From the NCBI GenBank assembly GCA_964596165.1, contig CAZQTW010000111.1, positions 1 to 13,744 on the forward strand: a stretch of 13,744 bases of DNA, read 5' to 3'. The notes below the pieces were generated by a model. The model was not told the origin of the DNA, did not search any database, and saw only the letters and a program-made list of their open reading frames with translations. Made by a program: the position numbers and the translations under genes. Positions 1 to 7,772 of this stretch are shown here, in pieces. The DNA comes from CAYUQT01 sp964596165 (GTDB taxonomy: Bacteria; Planctomycetota; Phycisphaerae; UBA1845; JAFGLZ01). How positions within the stretch are numbered: the first letter of the stretch is position 1; each line of letters begins with the position of its first letter.

Positions 1-725
1 AGGCTGGAGGGAGGCGGACTGGTTACCGCGCCCGGTTCCTCATGGGCGGGTCGCTCCAGACCCTCCGATGCCCGATGCCCGATACCCGATACCCCGCGTC
101 CCGTTCCGCGTCCCTTGCGCCACGTGACGATGAACAGCATCACCGCCAGGATCGGCGCGAACAGAAGGATGTTCGGTCGGGTGATGGCACCGAGCCCCAG
201 CACGGCGCCGCAGATCAACCACTTGGACCCCTTACGGTCGTCCAAAGCCACCAGCAGATAGGCCAAGAGCAGGTAAAGCAAGGACGCCAGCGCCGTGTCC
301 AACAACTCGGTGGAGAAAAACAGAAACGTCCAGAAGACCGATGCCAACAGCCCGGCGATCACGCCAACGGACTGATCGAACAGCCGCCAGGCGATCAGGA
401 AGGTCAACACCGGGGAAAGGCTGGTCAATGCGATTTGGACCAACCGAGCATGTGTGGGATCGATGCCGGTAATCCAGTACACCATTGCGAGGAAGTAGGA
501 GTAGAGCGGCGCCTTGTAGTAGCTGTTTGGCGGTAACGTGCCTTTGACGACTTGCACCGCGAATTCGTGATTGCCCCGCATATCGCCAATGGGCGCGAGA
601 TACGTGGGATGGTTCCTGAGTTCCAACCACAGTCCCAAGCGAAGCGTCAGCGCGAACAGGAAGATGACCAGGATGAGGCAGAGGGTCCGCCACCGAGCCG
701 TCGTGGCCACAGGTCTATCTCCCAT
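1..725 (-). CDS. GT-C/PMT-like membrane glycosyltransferase, C-terminus beyond left edge
   Basis: Only the first 241 or so codons are in the window; the frame is open to base 1. Family members transfer a sugar from a polyprenyl-phosphate carrier on the outer side of the cytoplasmic membrane. Visible features are a first membrane helix (about residues 13-35), an extracytoplasmic loop with D48, the motif YYKAPLYSYFLA just after it, several further hydrophobic helices, and GLGAITRPN near residue 190. These are shared with the neighbour at 715-2868 and with 4583-6640. The two paralogues read D-E at the loop acidic pair, whereas this one reads D48-M49. The start is an ATG with AAGGAG (plus 735-740) nine bases upstream. 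It overlaps the end of the upstream gene by 11 bp, so translation is probably coupled. The last visible part, a cytoplasmic loop, contains a heptamer repeat. Family assignment is firm; substrate unknown. Confidence 0.85.
   Translation of the reverse strand, partial: MGDRPVATTARWRTLCLILVIFLFALTLRLGLWLELRNHPTYLAPIGDMRGNHEFAVQVVKGTLPPNSYYKAPLYSYFLAMVYWITGIDPTHARLVQIALTSLSPVLTFLIAWRLFDQSVGVIAGLLASVFWTFLFFSTELLDTALASLLYLLLAYLLVALDDRKGSKWLICGAVLGLGAITRPNILLFAPILAVMLFIVTWRKGRGTGRGVSGIGHRASEGLERPAHEEPGAVTSPPPSS
64..114. repeat. Tandem heptamer repeat CCCGATR inside a glycosyltransferase gene
   Basis: Four seven-base units lie head to tail: TCCGATG (64-70), CCCGATG (71-77), CCCGATA (78-84), CCCGATA (85-91). 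A nine-base direct repeat, CCGCGTCCC, follows at 94-102 and 106-114. The repeat lies in the part of the glycosyltransferase gene that encodes the variable loop after GLGAITRPN and the following helix, and adds a Gly/Ser/Arg-rich stretch. A related degenerate repeat occupies the equivalent loop of the neighbouring paralogue at 2154-2181, in opposite orientation. Confidence 0.75.
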
Positions 726-2868
726 GTCGTTCGGCTCCTTGAGTTGCGGTGGTGGGGCGGGTCGCCGGCGTCGTTGGGAGCCCAAGACTCCTCATGGCTG
801 CATGGACTTCGTCCAGCCAGGCATACAGGGATGACGGATCCGCTTGATTGGAGATTCCTTCCAGAAGGATCCGTTCGGTTCGTTGCAGGGCGACCGGGTC
901 CTTGTACCGCCGAGCGTATTGCAGGTTGGCATTCGCGGCGTCGGTGGCCGGAAGGTGAGGCGAAAGGATCTCCAGAAGGAGCGCGGCGGCCTCCCTACGT
1001 TTCGACTTGACCAACGACATCAGAAGGTCCTGTGCTCGTTTGGGATCCATCACACTCAGAATCTCGAAGAAGGGCCGACCGTACGTTGGGTCAAAAGGTT
1101 CCTCGAACGCCATCAGCGAGCCGTAGTGGAGCGTCTTGGCGGGAACCTTCAACAGTCCGTAGCCCGCGAATAACAGCGTGTGAGGGCGGGAGTGGGTGAT
1201 CAGGGTAGTCCAGGTGCGGCACCCTCTGGCCTCGTCCGCCAAGAGAGCTTCCTCCAGAAGGGGGGCTGCCTCAGCCATCAGATCGGGTCGTTTGGCCTGC
1301 CAGCAGGCCACCGCCTCGGCAAAACGAAGGTCGGTATGATAGGAGGGGCGATAGCCCAGGACGTCCCAGTTGGACAGCACCGCGGTTGCCGTCAACAGGA
1401 CGGTGCAGACGATTCGTCTTGACCACCGTCGGTTCCGGCGGCACATGTCCAGGAGCTGAACAGTTCCGTACGCGGCCAAGGGGACTCCCAAGTAGACGAG
1501 TGGCATGCGGAATCTCGAGTTCATGACGAACAGGGCACCGCCGGCCAACATGGAAACCAGGGCGAGCAGAAGGTAAGTCAGCCCGGGGGGCCTCGCGTTC
1601 ATCGTGAATCCTAGAAAGCAACCCACCACCAAGAGGGGGCAGAGGACGCCGAAATGAAGCCAAGACAGGACCCTTAACACCCGCGAGAATCGGCAGAGGC
1701 GGTAGGGGTCTCTCACGGTTTCGAATTCGTAGGCATTGAAAAAATAGCAGAAACGCCGCAGGGTATCGGCGATGAACTTGTTGGGCTGTCGCCTGATGTA
1801 TTGGAGGGCCAAGCGGGAATAGAAGTTGTCCATCTCGCCCCGCTTCAGGGGGCGGCCCATCGTCTTTTCAGCGTAATGGCGCGCTACGCGATCTCCCAAG
1901 GCATCGCTCCAGACGTCGTTGGGGTCGGCAGGTGCGACCTCCAGCGCGCCCTCGCCGGCCATGTAGGCCACGTTCTTTCCGTCGGAGTCAGGGTTATTGC
2001 CGACCCAGAGGTTCAACCCGCCGTAAGCGGCGATCAAAACCCATTCATCGCCGACGATACGGTTCCGGATCGTAACGGGTGCGATCACCGCACAGCACCC
2101 GATCGTCAAGGCGGCCACGTTGGTGAGCGCACGCCGCCATGCCAAGAGCCGGGGTTCGGGATTTGGAGCTCGGGGTGCAGGGGAGGATGAGGGGGGCTCC
2201 GCCTCGGTGCCTGGTGGCGCGGATTGCCCTCGATCGACAAGCGGCCGTCGAGCTTTCTTCAGTGTGATGATCAGTACGGCCAGTGCCAGCACCGGCGCGA
2301 AGATGAGCACGTTGGGTCTGGTAATCGCACCAAGACCCATGACGACACCCGCGACCAGCCACGGCCACGCCTTGCGATGGTCGAGGATAACAAGCACGTA
2401 TGCGAGAAGCAAGTAGAACAGGGCGGCCAGCGAGGCGTCGACGATCGTTACGGCAAAGAAGACAAAGACCCAATAAACGGCTCCCACAACACCTGCCAAG
2501 AGGGCGACAACCCATCCGAAGAGGCGCTCGGCAATCCGATAGACCAATACCGAGTTGAGGCTACATAGCACGGCCTGCACGATCCGTGCGTAGTGGGGGT
2601 CGGGGCCGAGAAGCGTGTAGACCCCCGCCAGAAAGTACGTGTAGAGGGGGGCCTTCAAGTAGGCGTGGCGGGGCAGCCGGCCCTCCATGCAGGCGACCCC
2701 GGCCTGGTGCGCCGCGAGTTCGTCGCTTTGGAGGAAACGGTAGGTTGGAAGATCCTTGACCTCTTGGAGAAACGACAGTCGTACGAGAACGGCCAACGCA
2801 AAAACCATCAGTGGGAGGGCCGCTCGCCTGATCAGGATGCCCACGTGCGGTGATCGCGACACCCTCAT
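715..2868 (-). CDS. GT-C/PMT-like membrane glycosyltransferase with TPR-like C-terminus
   Basis: This 717-residue multi-spanning membrane protein resembles the bacterial dolichyl-phosphate-mannose mannosyltransferase-like (PMT/ArnT, GT39/GT83-like) group. A first helix (about 15-35) is followed by an outer loop with the acidic pair D49-E50, the motif YLKAPLYTYFLAGVY, several helices, GLGAITRPN, a Pro/Ala-rich variable loop, then an extracytoplasmic loop with NPDSDGK and a DPNDVW element. The last 180 or so residues are soluble and helical, loosely TPR-like. The frame extends upstream to 3063, but I chose the ATG at 2868 because GAGGGGG precedes it at good spacing and the likely promoter -10 (2942-2947) puts the transcript start after the upstream ATGs. 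It is the first gene of a pair, overlapping the next by 11 bp, and diverges from the radical SAM gene. The sugar and acceptor cannot be told. Confidence 0.88.
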   Translation of the reverse strand: MRVSRSPHVGILIRRAALPLMVFALAVLVRLSFLQEVKDLPTYRFLQSDELAAHQAGVACMEGRLPRHAYLKAPLYTYFLAGVYTLLGPDPHYARIVQAVLCSLNSVLVYRIAERLFGWVVALLAGVVGAVYWVFVFFAVTIVDASLAALFYLLLAYVLVILDHRKAWPWLVAGVVMGLGAITRPNVLIFAPVLALAVLIITLKKARRPLVDRGQSAPPGTEAEPPSSSPAPRAPNPEPRLLAWRRALTNVAALTIGCCAVIAPVTIRNRIVGDEWVLIAAYGGLNLWVGNNPDSDGKNVAYMAGEGALEVAPADPNDVWSDALGDRVARHYAEKTMGRPLKRGEMDNFYSRLALQYIRRQPNKFIADTLRRFCYFFNAYEFETVRDPYRLCRFSRVLRVLSWLHFGVLCPLLVVGCFLGFTMNARPPGLTYLLLALVSMLAGGALFVMNSRFRMPLVYLGVPLAAYGTVQLLDMCRRNRRWSRRIVCTVLLTATAVLSNWDVLGYRPSYHTDLRFAEAVACWQAKRPDLMAEAAPLLEEALLADEARGCRTWTTLITHSRPHTLLFAGYGLLKVPAKTLHYGSLMAFEEPFDPTYGRPFFEILSVMDPKRAQDLLMSLVKSKRREAAALLLEILSPHLPATDAANANLQYARRYKDPVALQRTERILLEGISNQADPSSLYAWLDEVHAAMRSLGLPTTPATRPTTATQGAERHGR
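2154..2181. repeat. Degenerate heptamer repeat (GNTCGGG type) inside a glycosyltransferase gene
   Basis: Seven-base units GTTCGGG, ATTTGGA, GCTCGGG and GTGCAGG follow each other on the plus strand. They encode, on the minus strand, the Pro-rich stretch PAPRAPNPEP in the variable cytoplasmic loop of the 717-residue glycosyltransferase. The unit resembles the cleaner CCCGATR heptamers at 64-91 but runs in the opposite orientation relative to its gene. It is degenerate, so common origin is an inference. Confidence 0.45.
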
Positions 2869-2939
2869 CAGCGCCCCCCTCGCAGTGCCGCGCGACTTGT
2901 CATCTGGGGAGCCACAGAATGGTGTTCGGCCATACCATG

Positions 2940-2969
2940 ACATTATAGCAGGGATGGAGAAAGGATGAA
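2940..2969 (-). promoter_or_regulatory. Extended -10 promoter for the left glycosyltransferase pair
   Basis: On the minus strand the sequence reads TGCTATAAT, an extended -10 (TGn + TATAAT, hexamer at plus 2942-2947). A weak -35-like TTCATC lies at 2964-2969 with 16 bases between. Transcription would start near 2935, leaving a leader of about 65 bases before the ATG at 2868. This excludes the more upstream in-frame start codons at 3063 and 2943. Confidence 0.6.
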
Positions 2970-2979
2970 GCCACCTCCG

Positions 2980-3008
2980 TTGAAAGCCCCGTGCAGACAC
3001 CCCATAAT
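2980..3008 (+). promoter_or_regulatory. Sigma70-type promoter of the radical SAM gene
   Basis: TTGAAA (2980-2985) and CATAAT (3003-3008) are separated by exactly 17 bases; each hexamer matches the consensus at five of six positions. Transcription would start near 3015, giving a leader of about 70 bases to the ATG at 3088. It is divergent from the extended -10 promoter of the glycosyltransferase pair, and the two -10 elements are only about 55 bases apart. Confidence 0.65.
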
Positions 3009-3087
3009 GATAGGAGTCTAATTGCGTCGGCGGGGGTGTGTCCCCGATCCGGAACGAACCCAATTCCAGGCGATTCTCGGAGACCCC

Positions 3088-4497
3088 ATGCGGCGCCCCT
3101 ATTCAGTCCTCCTGATCAAACCGCGGCATAATGAATTCATCGGGCACGCGTTTCCGCCGTTGGGCGCCATGTGCCTGGCCTCCTACATCCGGCGCCACGC
3201 GGACATCGATGTCCGCATTATCCACATGACTCCCTGGCCGATGAGCTACGGCGAACTGGATTACCGGATTCGGTCTTACCGGCCGGACCTTGTGGGCATC
3301 AGCGCCATGACGTTCGAGTCCAAGGGGCTTCATCGAGCGGCGGGTTTGGTCAAGGCCTGGCGCCCGGAGGTGCCGGTCATCGTCGGCGGTCCTCACGCCA
3401 CCAGCTACACGGAACGTGTCCTTGCCGACCCGAACGTTGACGTGGCCGCGATCGGGGAGGGCGAAGTCACATTCGACGAGCTGATCGGCGCGATTCGCCA
3501 AGGCAAACCCCTGCGGGGCGTGCCCGGCATCGCCTACCGTGACAACGGTGAGATCACATACACCGCCCCTCGAGAGCAGATCGCGGACTTGGACGCCTTG
3601 CCGATGGCGGCGTGGGACCTGATTCCCATCCGACGCTACAAGCATTTTTACCGGTTCAGTAGGACAGGGACACGCGATTACGGCGTCCTTTTCACATCGC
3701 GAGGCTGTCCGTATCGTTGCGTCTACTGCCATCGCATCTTCGGAAAGAAGTTTCGTGCCCGATCGGCACCGAACGTTTTCGAGGAGATCCGGACGCTGTA
3801 CACGCGGTACGCCATACGCGAATTCGAGGTGATCGACGACGTGTTCAACCTCGATCGATCGCGCCTGGAGGACATTTGTGACCGGATCATCCGCTCGGGC
3901 ATGCGGATCAGGCTGACTTTTCCCAACGGGGTCCGGGGCGATTTGCTGAACGAGGAACTGATCAAGAAACTCCGCCGGGCGGGCACCCGCTTCATGACCT
4001 TCGCAGTCGAGACGGCTTCGCCTCGATTGCAGGAGTTGATCGGCAAGAACATCGACTTGGACAAGATCAAGCAGAACATCGAGTTGGCCCTGAAGCAGGG
4101 CATCTTCTGTCAGGGCTTCTTCATGCTGGGCTTCCCCACCGAGACCGAACACGAGATGCGAATGACCGTGGACTTCGCCCTTGCGTCCGATCTCCACGCG
4201 GCACAATTCTTTGTTGTCAACGCCTATGAGGGCACCCCGTTGGCCAGATGGGCGGCACAAATCGGCAAGCCTGTCATAAAGGACTTTGACCGGACCTATC
4301 TAACGCGCGATTTCGACAATCTAACGGACGTTCCTGACGCTCGGTTCCTCCAATTGCGCGCCGAGGGGACGCGGCGATTCTGGTTAAACCCGCGCCGCAT
4401 ATGGCGGATCGTTCGCGACTACCCCGACAAGGGCAATCTCCCCACCCTCCTGCCGACCCTGGTCAAGCGGTTGGCGCTCTACGGACAGGGGCATTGA
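3088..4497 (+). CDS. B12-binding radical SAM protein
   Basis: The 469-residue protein has the usual two-domain plan of B12-binding radical SAM enzymes. Residues 1-145 form the Rossmann-like cobalamin domain, with VLLIKP at the start, AFPPLGAMCLASYIRR (21-36), VIVGGPHAT (97-105) and GEGE (123-126). The radical SAM barrel follows, with the [4Fe-4S] motif CPYRCVYC (C207, C211, C214), the DDVFN strand and the conserved FAVETAS and GFPTET segments. Known relatives use a 5'-deoxyadenosyl radical with cobalamin for methylations or rearrangements of lipids, cofactors and natural products; the substrate here is not evident. I chose the ATG at 3088 (GGAGA just upstream, family-like N-terminus). A TTG at 3022 would add 22 atypical residues, and its SD would lie at the predicted transcript start. 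Flanked on both sides by GT-C glycosyltransferase genes, which suggests a lipid or glycan role. Confidence 0.9.
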   Translation: MRRPYSVLLIKPRHNEFIGHAFPPLGAMCLASYIRRHADIDVRIIHMTPWPMSYGELDYRIRSYRPDLVGISAMTFESKGLHRAAGLVKAWRPEVPVIVGGPHATSYTERVLADPNVDVAAIGEGEVTFDELIGAIRQGKPLRGVPGIAYRDNGEITYTAPREQIADLDALPMAAWDLIPIRRYKHFYRFSRTGTRDYGVLFTSRGCPYRCVYCHRIFGKKFRARSAPNVFEEIRTLYTRYAIREFEVIDDVFNLDRSRLEDICDRIIRSGMRIRLTFPNGVRGDLLNEELIKKLRRAGTRFMTFAVETASPRLQELIGKNIDLDKIKQNIELALKQGIFCQGFFMLGFPTETEHEMRMTVDFALASDLHAAQFFVVNAYEGTPLARWAAQIGKPVIKDFDRTYLTRDFDNLTDVPDARFLQLRAEGTRRFWLNPRRIWRIVRDYPDKGNLPTLLPTLVKRLALYGQGH

Positions 4498-4525
4498 TCC
4501 GAACGGACTTGCGGTTGCGTTCGGA
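4498..4525. terminator. Hairpin between convergent genes, possible terminator
   Basis: Immediately after the radical SAM stop codon, TCCGAACG (4498-4505) and CGTTCGGA (4518-4525) form a perfect 8-bp inverted repeat around a 12-base loop. It lies in the 85-bp gap between two convergent genes, where a two-way terminator would be expected. No T-tract follows on either strand, so it is not a classic intrinsic terminator. Confidence 0.35.
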
Positions 4526-4582
4526 CGTTGCCCTGAACACCCTGGAATCGTGCGTGGGTCGACAGAATCAGTCGCTACAGGG

Positions 4583-6640
4583 TCATTGCTCGGCTTTCGG
4601 ATCCACGGGATGCGTCGCGTGAGTCGAGGGGTTACTGTTCGGTTGCGGGGAAAGCCCAGCCTCGCCCAACAGCATGCGCACGCTCTGAAGGCCGCCCGCG
4701 AGCGACGCATTGCCGGGGTTCTTTCGCACCCATTCGGCCAGTAGCTGCTCCGTGTGAACCAGAATCGCCTTCTCATGGAAACGATTCCAGTATTCGAGAT
4801 GCAACTCGATGACTGTCGCCGGGAAAGCCCGCATCTGCGTAGCCTCCAGGGTGTTCAGCACCTCGCGCGCCTCTTCCTGCCGACCGTTTTCCAGGAGCAT
4901 TCGGAAGAAGGCCAGCGTGGGCGGCGACATCGGCTCCGTTCGCACCATCAGGTTCCCGTATTGGAGGGCCTTCTCGGTGTTGCCGAGGCGATGATAGCAT
5001 GCAAATAGCCAGGTCAGCGGTTTGGCGTGATGGAGGGCTAGGACCCACGGTCTGCCGCCGTTGGCCACCTCTGCCCAATACGCCTGCTCAAACGACCGTG
5101 TGGCCTCCGGCAGTAGGTCCATCCGACCGGTCCTCAGGCAAGCCTCGGCATACGTCAACTGGAGTTCCGTGTGACCGCTGACGGAATACCCGAAGAGGTC
5201 CAGATTCGAGAAGACGCCCACTCCCGCCAACACGCCGCAACCGATCAGCCTTCTCGTCCAGTGGGTCCGCCGACTCCATAAACCGATGAACGTGACAAGG
5301 CCGTAGGCAACAAACGGCACCAGCACGTAGATCGGTGGCAAGCGGAACCGAGAATGGATGACGAAGAAGACCCCGCCCAAAAACAGGGCCAACCACATCA
5401 CCAGGTAATAGACCATTCCCGGCGCCCTGGGTTTCGATCCCAAGACGCCGAAGACGCTCAGGACGCCGAGGACGGCCAGGGGACAGAGGACGCCCCAGTG
5501 GCCGTACGATAGGATCGCCAGGACCTTCGATACGCCGCAGACCCGGTACATGTCTTTCAGATTGCAGTATTCATGGGCGTTGAAGAACCAGCAGCAGCGT
5601 TTGAAGGTGTCCGTGAGGAACTTGCGCGGGTTCTCGCGGATGTATTGGGTCGTTCGACGGTAGAAGAATCGGTCCGCCTCGCCCACCTTCAACGGCCGGC
5701 CGAGCTGCTGTTGGGCGAACGTGATCGCGATGTCGAGGTTGAGGTCCAGGCGAACCCACAAGTCGTTGGGATCGCCCCCGCCGGCATCCGGCACCTTCTC
5801 GCCGACCAACACCGACCCGTCCTTGCCGTTGGACCAGGGGCTGTTGGCCGACCATGCGTTCAGGCCGCCGTAGGTCGCAATCGGAACCCACTCGCCGCCG
5901 ATAATTCGGTTGTGTAGGGTCACCGGGGCAATGGGGACCGCGATGCCGACGAGGAAAATCATTGCATGGATCAGGGGGCGGATGATCCTCTGACGAAGAC
6001 TCCCCGCAACGGTGTCGGCTGGCGGTTGTCTTCGAACCGCCTCGAAGAAGATGGCCAGGATGAGGAGTGGGACACTGGCCGTGATGTTGGGTCGTGTGAT
6101 CGCCCCGAGCCCCAACGCGACGCCGCAGATCAGCCACGTGAATCTCCGACCCTCGGGCAGGGCGATCAGCAGGTAGCCGAGGACGAGGTAGAGCAAGGCG
6201 GCCAGCGAGGTGTCCACCAACTCGATGCTGTAGAAGACAAAGCCCCAGTAGAACGCCCCGATGAGTCCTGCGATCAGGCCCGGGAGCCATCCGAACAGAC
6301 GCCGCCCGATCGCGGCAAGCAAGACGGGTATCGCGCTGAAGACGACCGCCTGAAGCCACCGGGCGCGGTCCGGTGACTCGCCCAAGACGGCATACACGCC
6401 GGCCAGCGAATACATGTAAAGCGGGGCCTTGTAGAAGGGCGAATTCGGCATCCGGCCGGCCAAAATGGCCCGGGCGACCTGATCGTTGACGCCCTCGTCG
6501 TGTCCCGGAACGACGTACACCGGGTCGTGACGAACTTCCAAGAGAAACGCCACCCGCGTGACGACGGCCAGAACGAAAACCAGGGCGATCGCCGGCCACC
6601 ACCATCTGCTCGTCAATCTTGGCGATTGCTCCGGGTTCAT
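4583..6640 (-). CDS. GT-C/PMT-like membrane glycosyltransferase with TPR-like C-terminus
   Basis: A 685-residue paralogue of the two genes at the left end. The first helix (about 13-33) is followed by an outer loop with the acidic pair D48-E49 in GHDEG, then FYKAPLYMYSLAGVY, repeated hydrophobic helices, GLGAITRPN, a large outer loop containing SNGKDG and GGDPNDLW, and YIRENPRKF before another helix. From about residue 500 it is soluble, with TPR-like helices, as in the 717-residue paralogue. Expected role: transfer of a sugar from a polyprenyl-phosphate donor at the outer membrane face. The ATG at 6640 has GAGGGGA eight bases upstream. It is last in a three-gene run, 27 bp after the Tat protein gene, and converges with the radical SAM gene. 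Its variable cytoplasmic loop lacks the heptamer repeats of its paralogues. Specificity unknown. Confidence 0.88.
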   Translation of the reverse strand: MNPEQSPRLTSRWWWPAIALVFVLAVVTRVAFLLEVRHDPVYVVPGHDEGVNDQVARAILAGRMPNSPFYKAPLYMYSLAGVYAVLGESPDRARWLQAVVFSAIPVLLAAIGRRLFGWLPGLIAGLIGAFYWGFVFYSIELVDTSLAALLYLVLGYLLIALPEGRRFTWLICGVALGLGAITRPNITASVPLLILAIFFEAVRRQPPADTVAGSLRQRIIRPLIHAMIFLVGIAVPIAPVTLHNRIIGGEWVPIATYGGLNAWSANSPWSNGKDGSVLVGEKVPDAGGGDPNDLWVRLDLNLDIAITFAQQQLGRPLKVGEADRFFYRRTTQYIRENPRKFLTDTFKRCCWFFNAHEYCNLKDMYRVCGVSKVLAILSYGHWGVLCPLAVLGVLSVFGVLGSKPRAPGMVYYLVMWLALFLGGVFFVIHSRFRLPPIYVLVPFVAYGLVTFIGLWSRRTHWTRRLIGCGVLAGVGVFSNLDLFGYSVSGHTELQLTYAEACLRTGRMDLLPEATRSFEQAYWAEVANGGRPWVLALHHAKPLTWLFACYHRLGNTEKALQYGNLMVRTEPMSPPTLAFFRMLLENGRQEEAREVLNTLEATQMRAFPATVIELHLEYWNRFHEKAILVHTEQLLAEWVRKNPGNASLAGGLQSVRMLLGEAGLSPQPNSNPSTHATHPVDPKAEQ

Positions 6641-6667
6641 GAAAGGCGTCCCCTCGGATCGACCGCA

Positions 6668-7738
6668 TCATGTCGTCCCGAATGCCGCACGTCCGTAGTC
6701 CGAGATGGGCGGTGGACCATGCATCGTCCAGTAGTCCGGATCGAGGTAGACGCCGAAGCTCGTTACGTTTTCGAAGCCGCACTTGGCGTAGAACGCCATG
6801 TCGGGTTCAAGGCAGACGGACAAGTCCGGCAGCTTCTTGCTGGGGCGCTTCCACCCGCTGTGCCGCGACGCATCCAACCAATACTCCAGCACTTGCGAGT
6901 TCTTTGTGCCGAAGAAATCCAGGAGTCCTTCCATCAGGCGAATGTGCTTTCGGTTCTCCTCACTCTTCGGATCGTTGAACGGCCGGTCGTAGACGCGACG
7001 GATCGGTGCGAATTCCAGGAAGATGCCGTCGATCGGTTTGACGCTCCTAGGCGCCGGCAGAGTCTGCGCGTAGGCAAGGCAGCAGGCCGTGGCCTTGGGA
7101 TCGAAACGTCGAACACCTTCCAGAATGGTGTTGGCGAGGATGAGGTTCTGGTCCGATTCGGTGAGGTCGCGGCACGTGGGGCATTTGCACCATTCCGCCC
7201 CGTCGTCCGGCCAAAAGAAGTAACGACCGGAACGACAGGGGAGCAGCCGGGCGAGTCTCTCGCTGTTCTGCCGGATGGTCTTGATCGCCGAATCCGACGA
7301 GCAGCAAAAGTTGGCCTTGGCGGTTCGTTTGCCGGTCTTGTCGACGCGGAACATCTCCGGCGCCTGGTCGAAGAGGTTTCGCGGGAGCAACTCGCTCATG
7401 ATGTGATGCTCGAACGCGACGGCCACACCGGCCTTCTCGAACCGTTGTAGGACCTGTGCCCCGTGAGGCGATTGGGCATAAGCGGCGAATTCGGCGACCG
7501 TCATGAGGTGAATTCCGAGGACATTGAGTCGCGCCTGGGCAAACCGGTCGGGCCAGTCGGGTTGTTCGAGATCTCGCGCACACAGGACAATACCGCGACG
7601 GCGGAACCGGGGCGTGTGCCCGGTCGCATCCGCGGCCATCGCGTTCGTCTTGTTGGTGCCCGCCCCCTTGGGACTGTCGGTCAACATCGCCGCGGCGCCG
7701 ATGGGTAAAGCCGTCTTCAGCAATTCTCTGCGGGTCAT
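6668..7738 (-). CDS. Tat-exported DUF4838-like protein
   Basis: A 356-residue protein starting MTRRELLKTALPIGAAAML, a good twin-arginine signal (R3-R4, then a hydrophobic stretch), so it is probably exported folded. The body resembles DUF4838-type proteins, found with polysaccharide-active enzymes: FCCSSDSA near 144-151, then YFFWPDDGAEWCKCPTC near 173-189 with the cysteine pattern CxCxxC (C184, C186, C189), followed by DLTESDQNLILAN. Such proteins are thought to adopt a TIM-barrel, glycoside-hydrolase-like fold, but an activity cannot be read here. The ATG at 7738 is preceded by AAGGAAGG and starts exactly at the Tat motif; the frame extends 23 codons further upstream with no support. Middle gene of a probable operon: 34 bp after the URO-D-like gene and 27 bp before the glycosyltransferase gene. 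The DUF4838 assignment is from remembered motifs only. Confidence 0.75.
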   Translation of the reverse strand: MTRRELLKTALPIGAAAMLTDSPKGAGTNKTNAMAADATGHTPRFRRRGIVLCARDLEQPDWPDRFAQARLNVLGIHLMTVAEFAAYAQSPHGAQVLQRFEKAGVAVAFEHHIMSELLPRNLFDQAPEMFRVDKTGKRTAKANFCCSSDSAIKTIRQNSERLARLLPCRSGRYFFWPDDGAEWCKCPTCRDLTESDQNLILANTILEGVRRFDPKATACCLAYAQTLPAPRSVKPIDGIFLEFAPIRRVYDRPFNDPKSEENRKHIRLMEGLLDFFGTKNSQVLEYWLDASRHSGWKRPSKKLPDLSVCLEPDMAFYAKCGFENVTSFGVYLDPDYWTMHGPPPISDYGRAAFGTT

Positions 7739-7772
7739 GTTGCCACCTTCCTTCCCACGGCGGACTCGACGA

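Noticed and set aside
3022..3087. TTG start with TAGGAG five bases upstream for the radical SAM gene
   Set aside because: The predicted promoter puts the RNA 5' end at about 3015, on top of that SD, and the added residues do not resemble the family's N-terminus.
3103..4260. Long open frame on the minus strand across the radical SAM gene
   Set aside because: It lies wholly opposite a clear radical SAM coding sequence, has no recognisable motif or ribosome site, and long antisense frames are expected in GC-rich DNA.
5571..6782. Minus-strand open frame overlapping the third glycosyltransferase in another frame
   Set aside because: Arg/Gly/Pro-rich shadow of a gene with clear membrane-protein motifs; no ribosome site.
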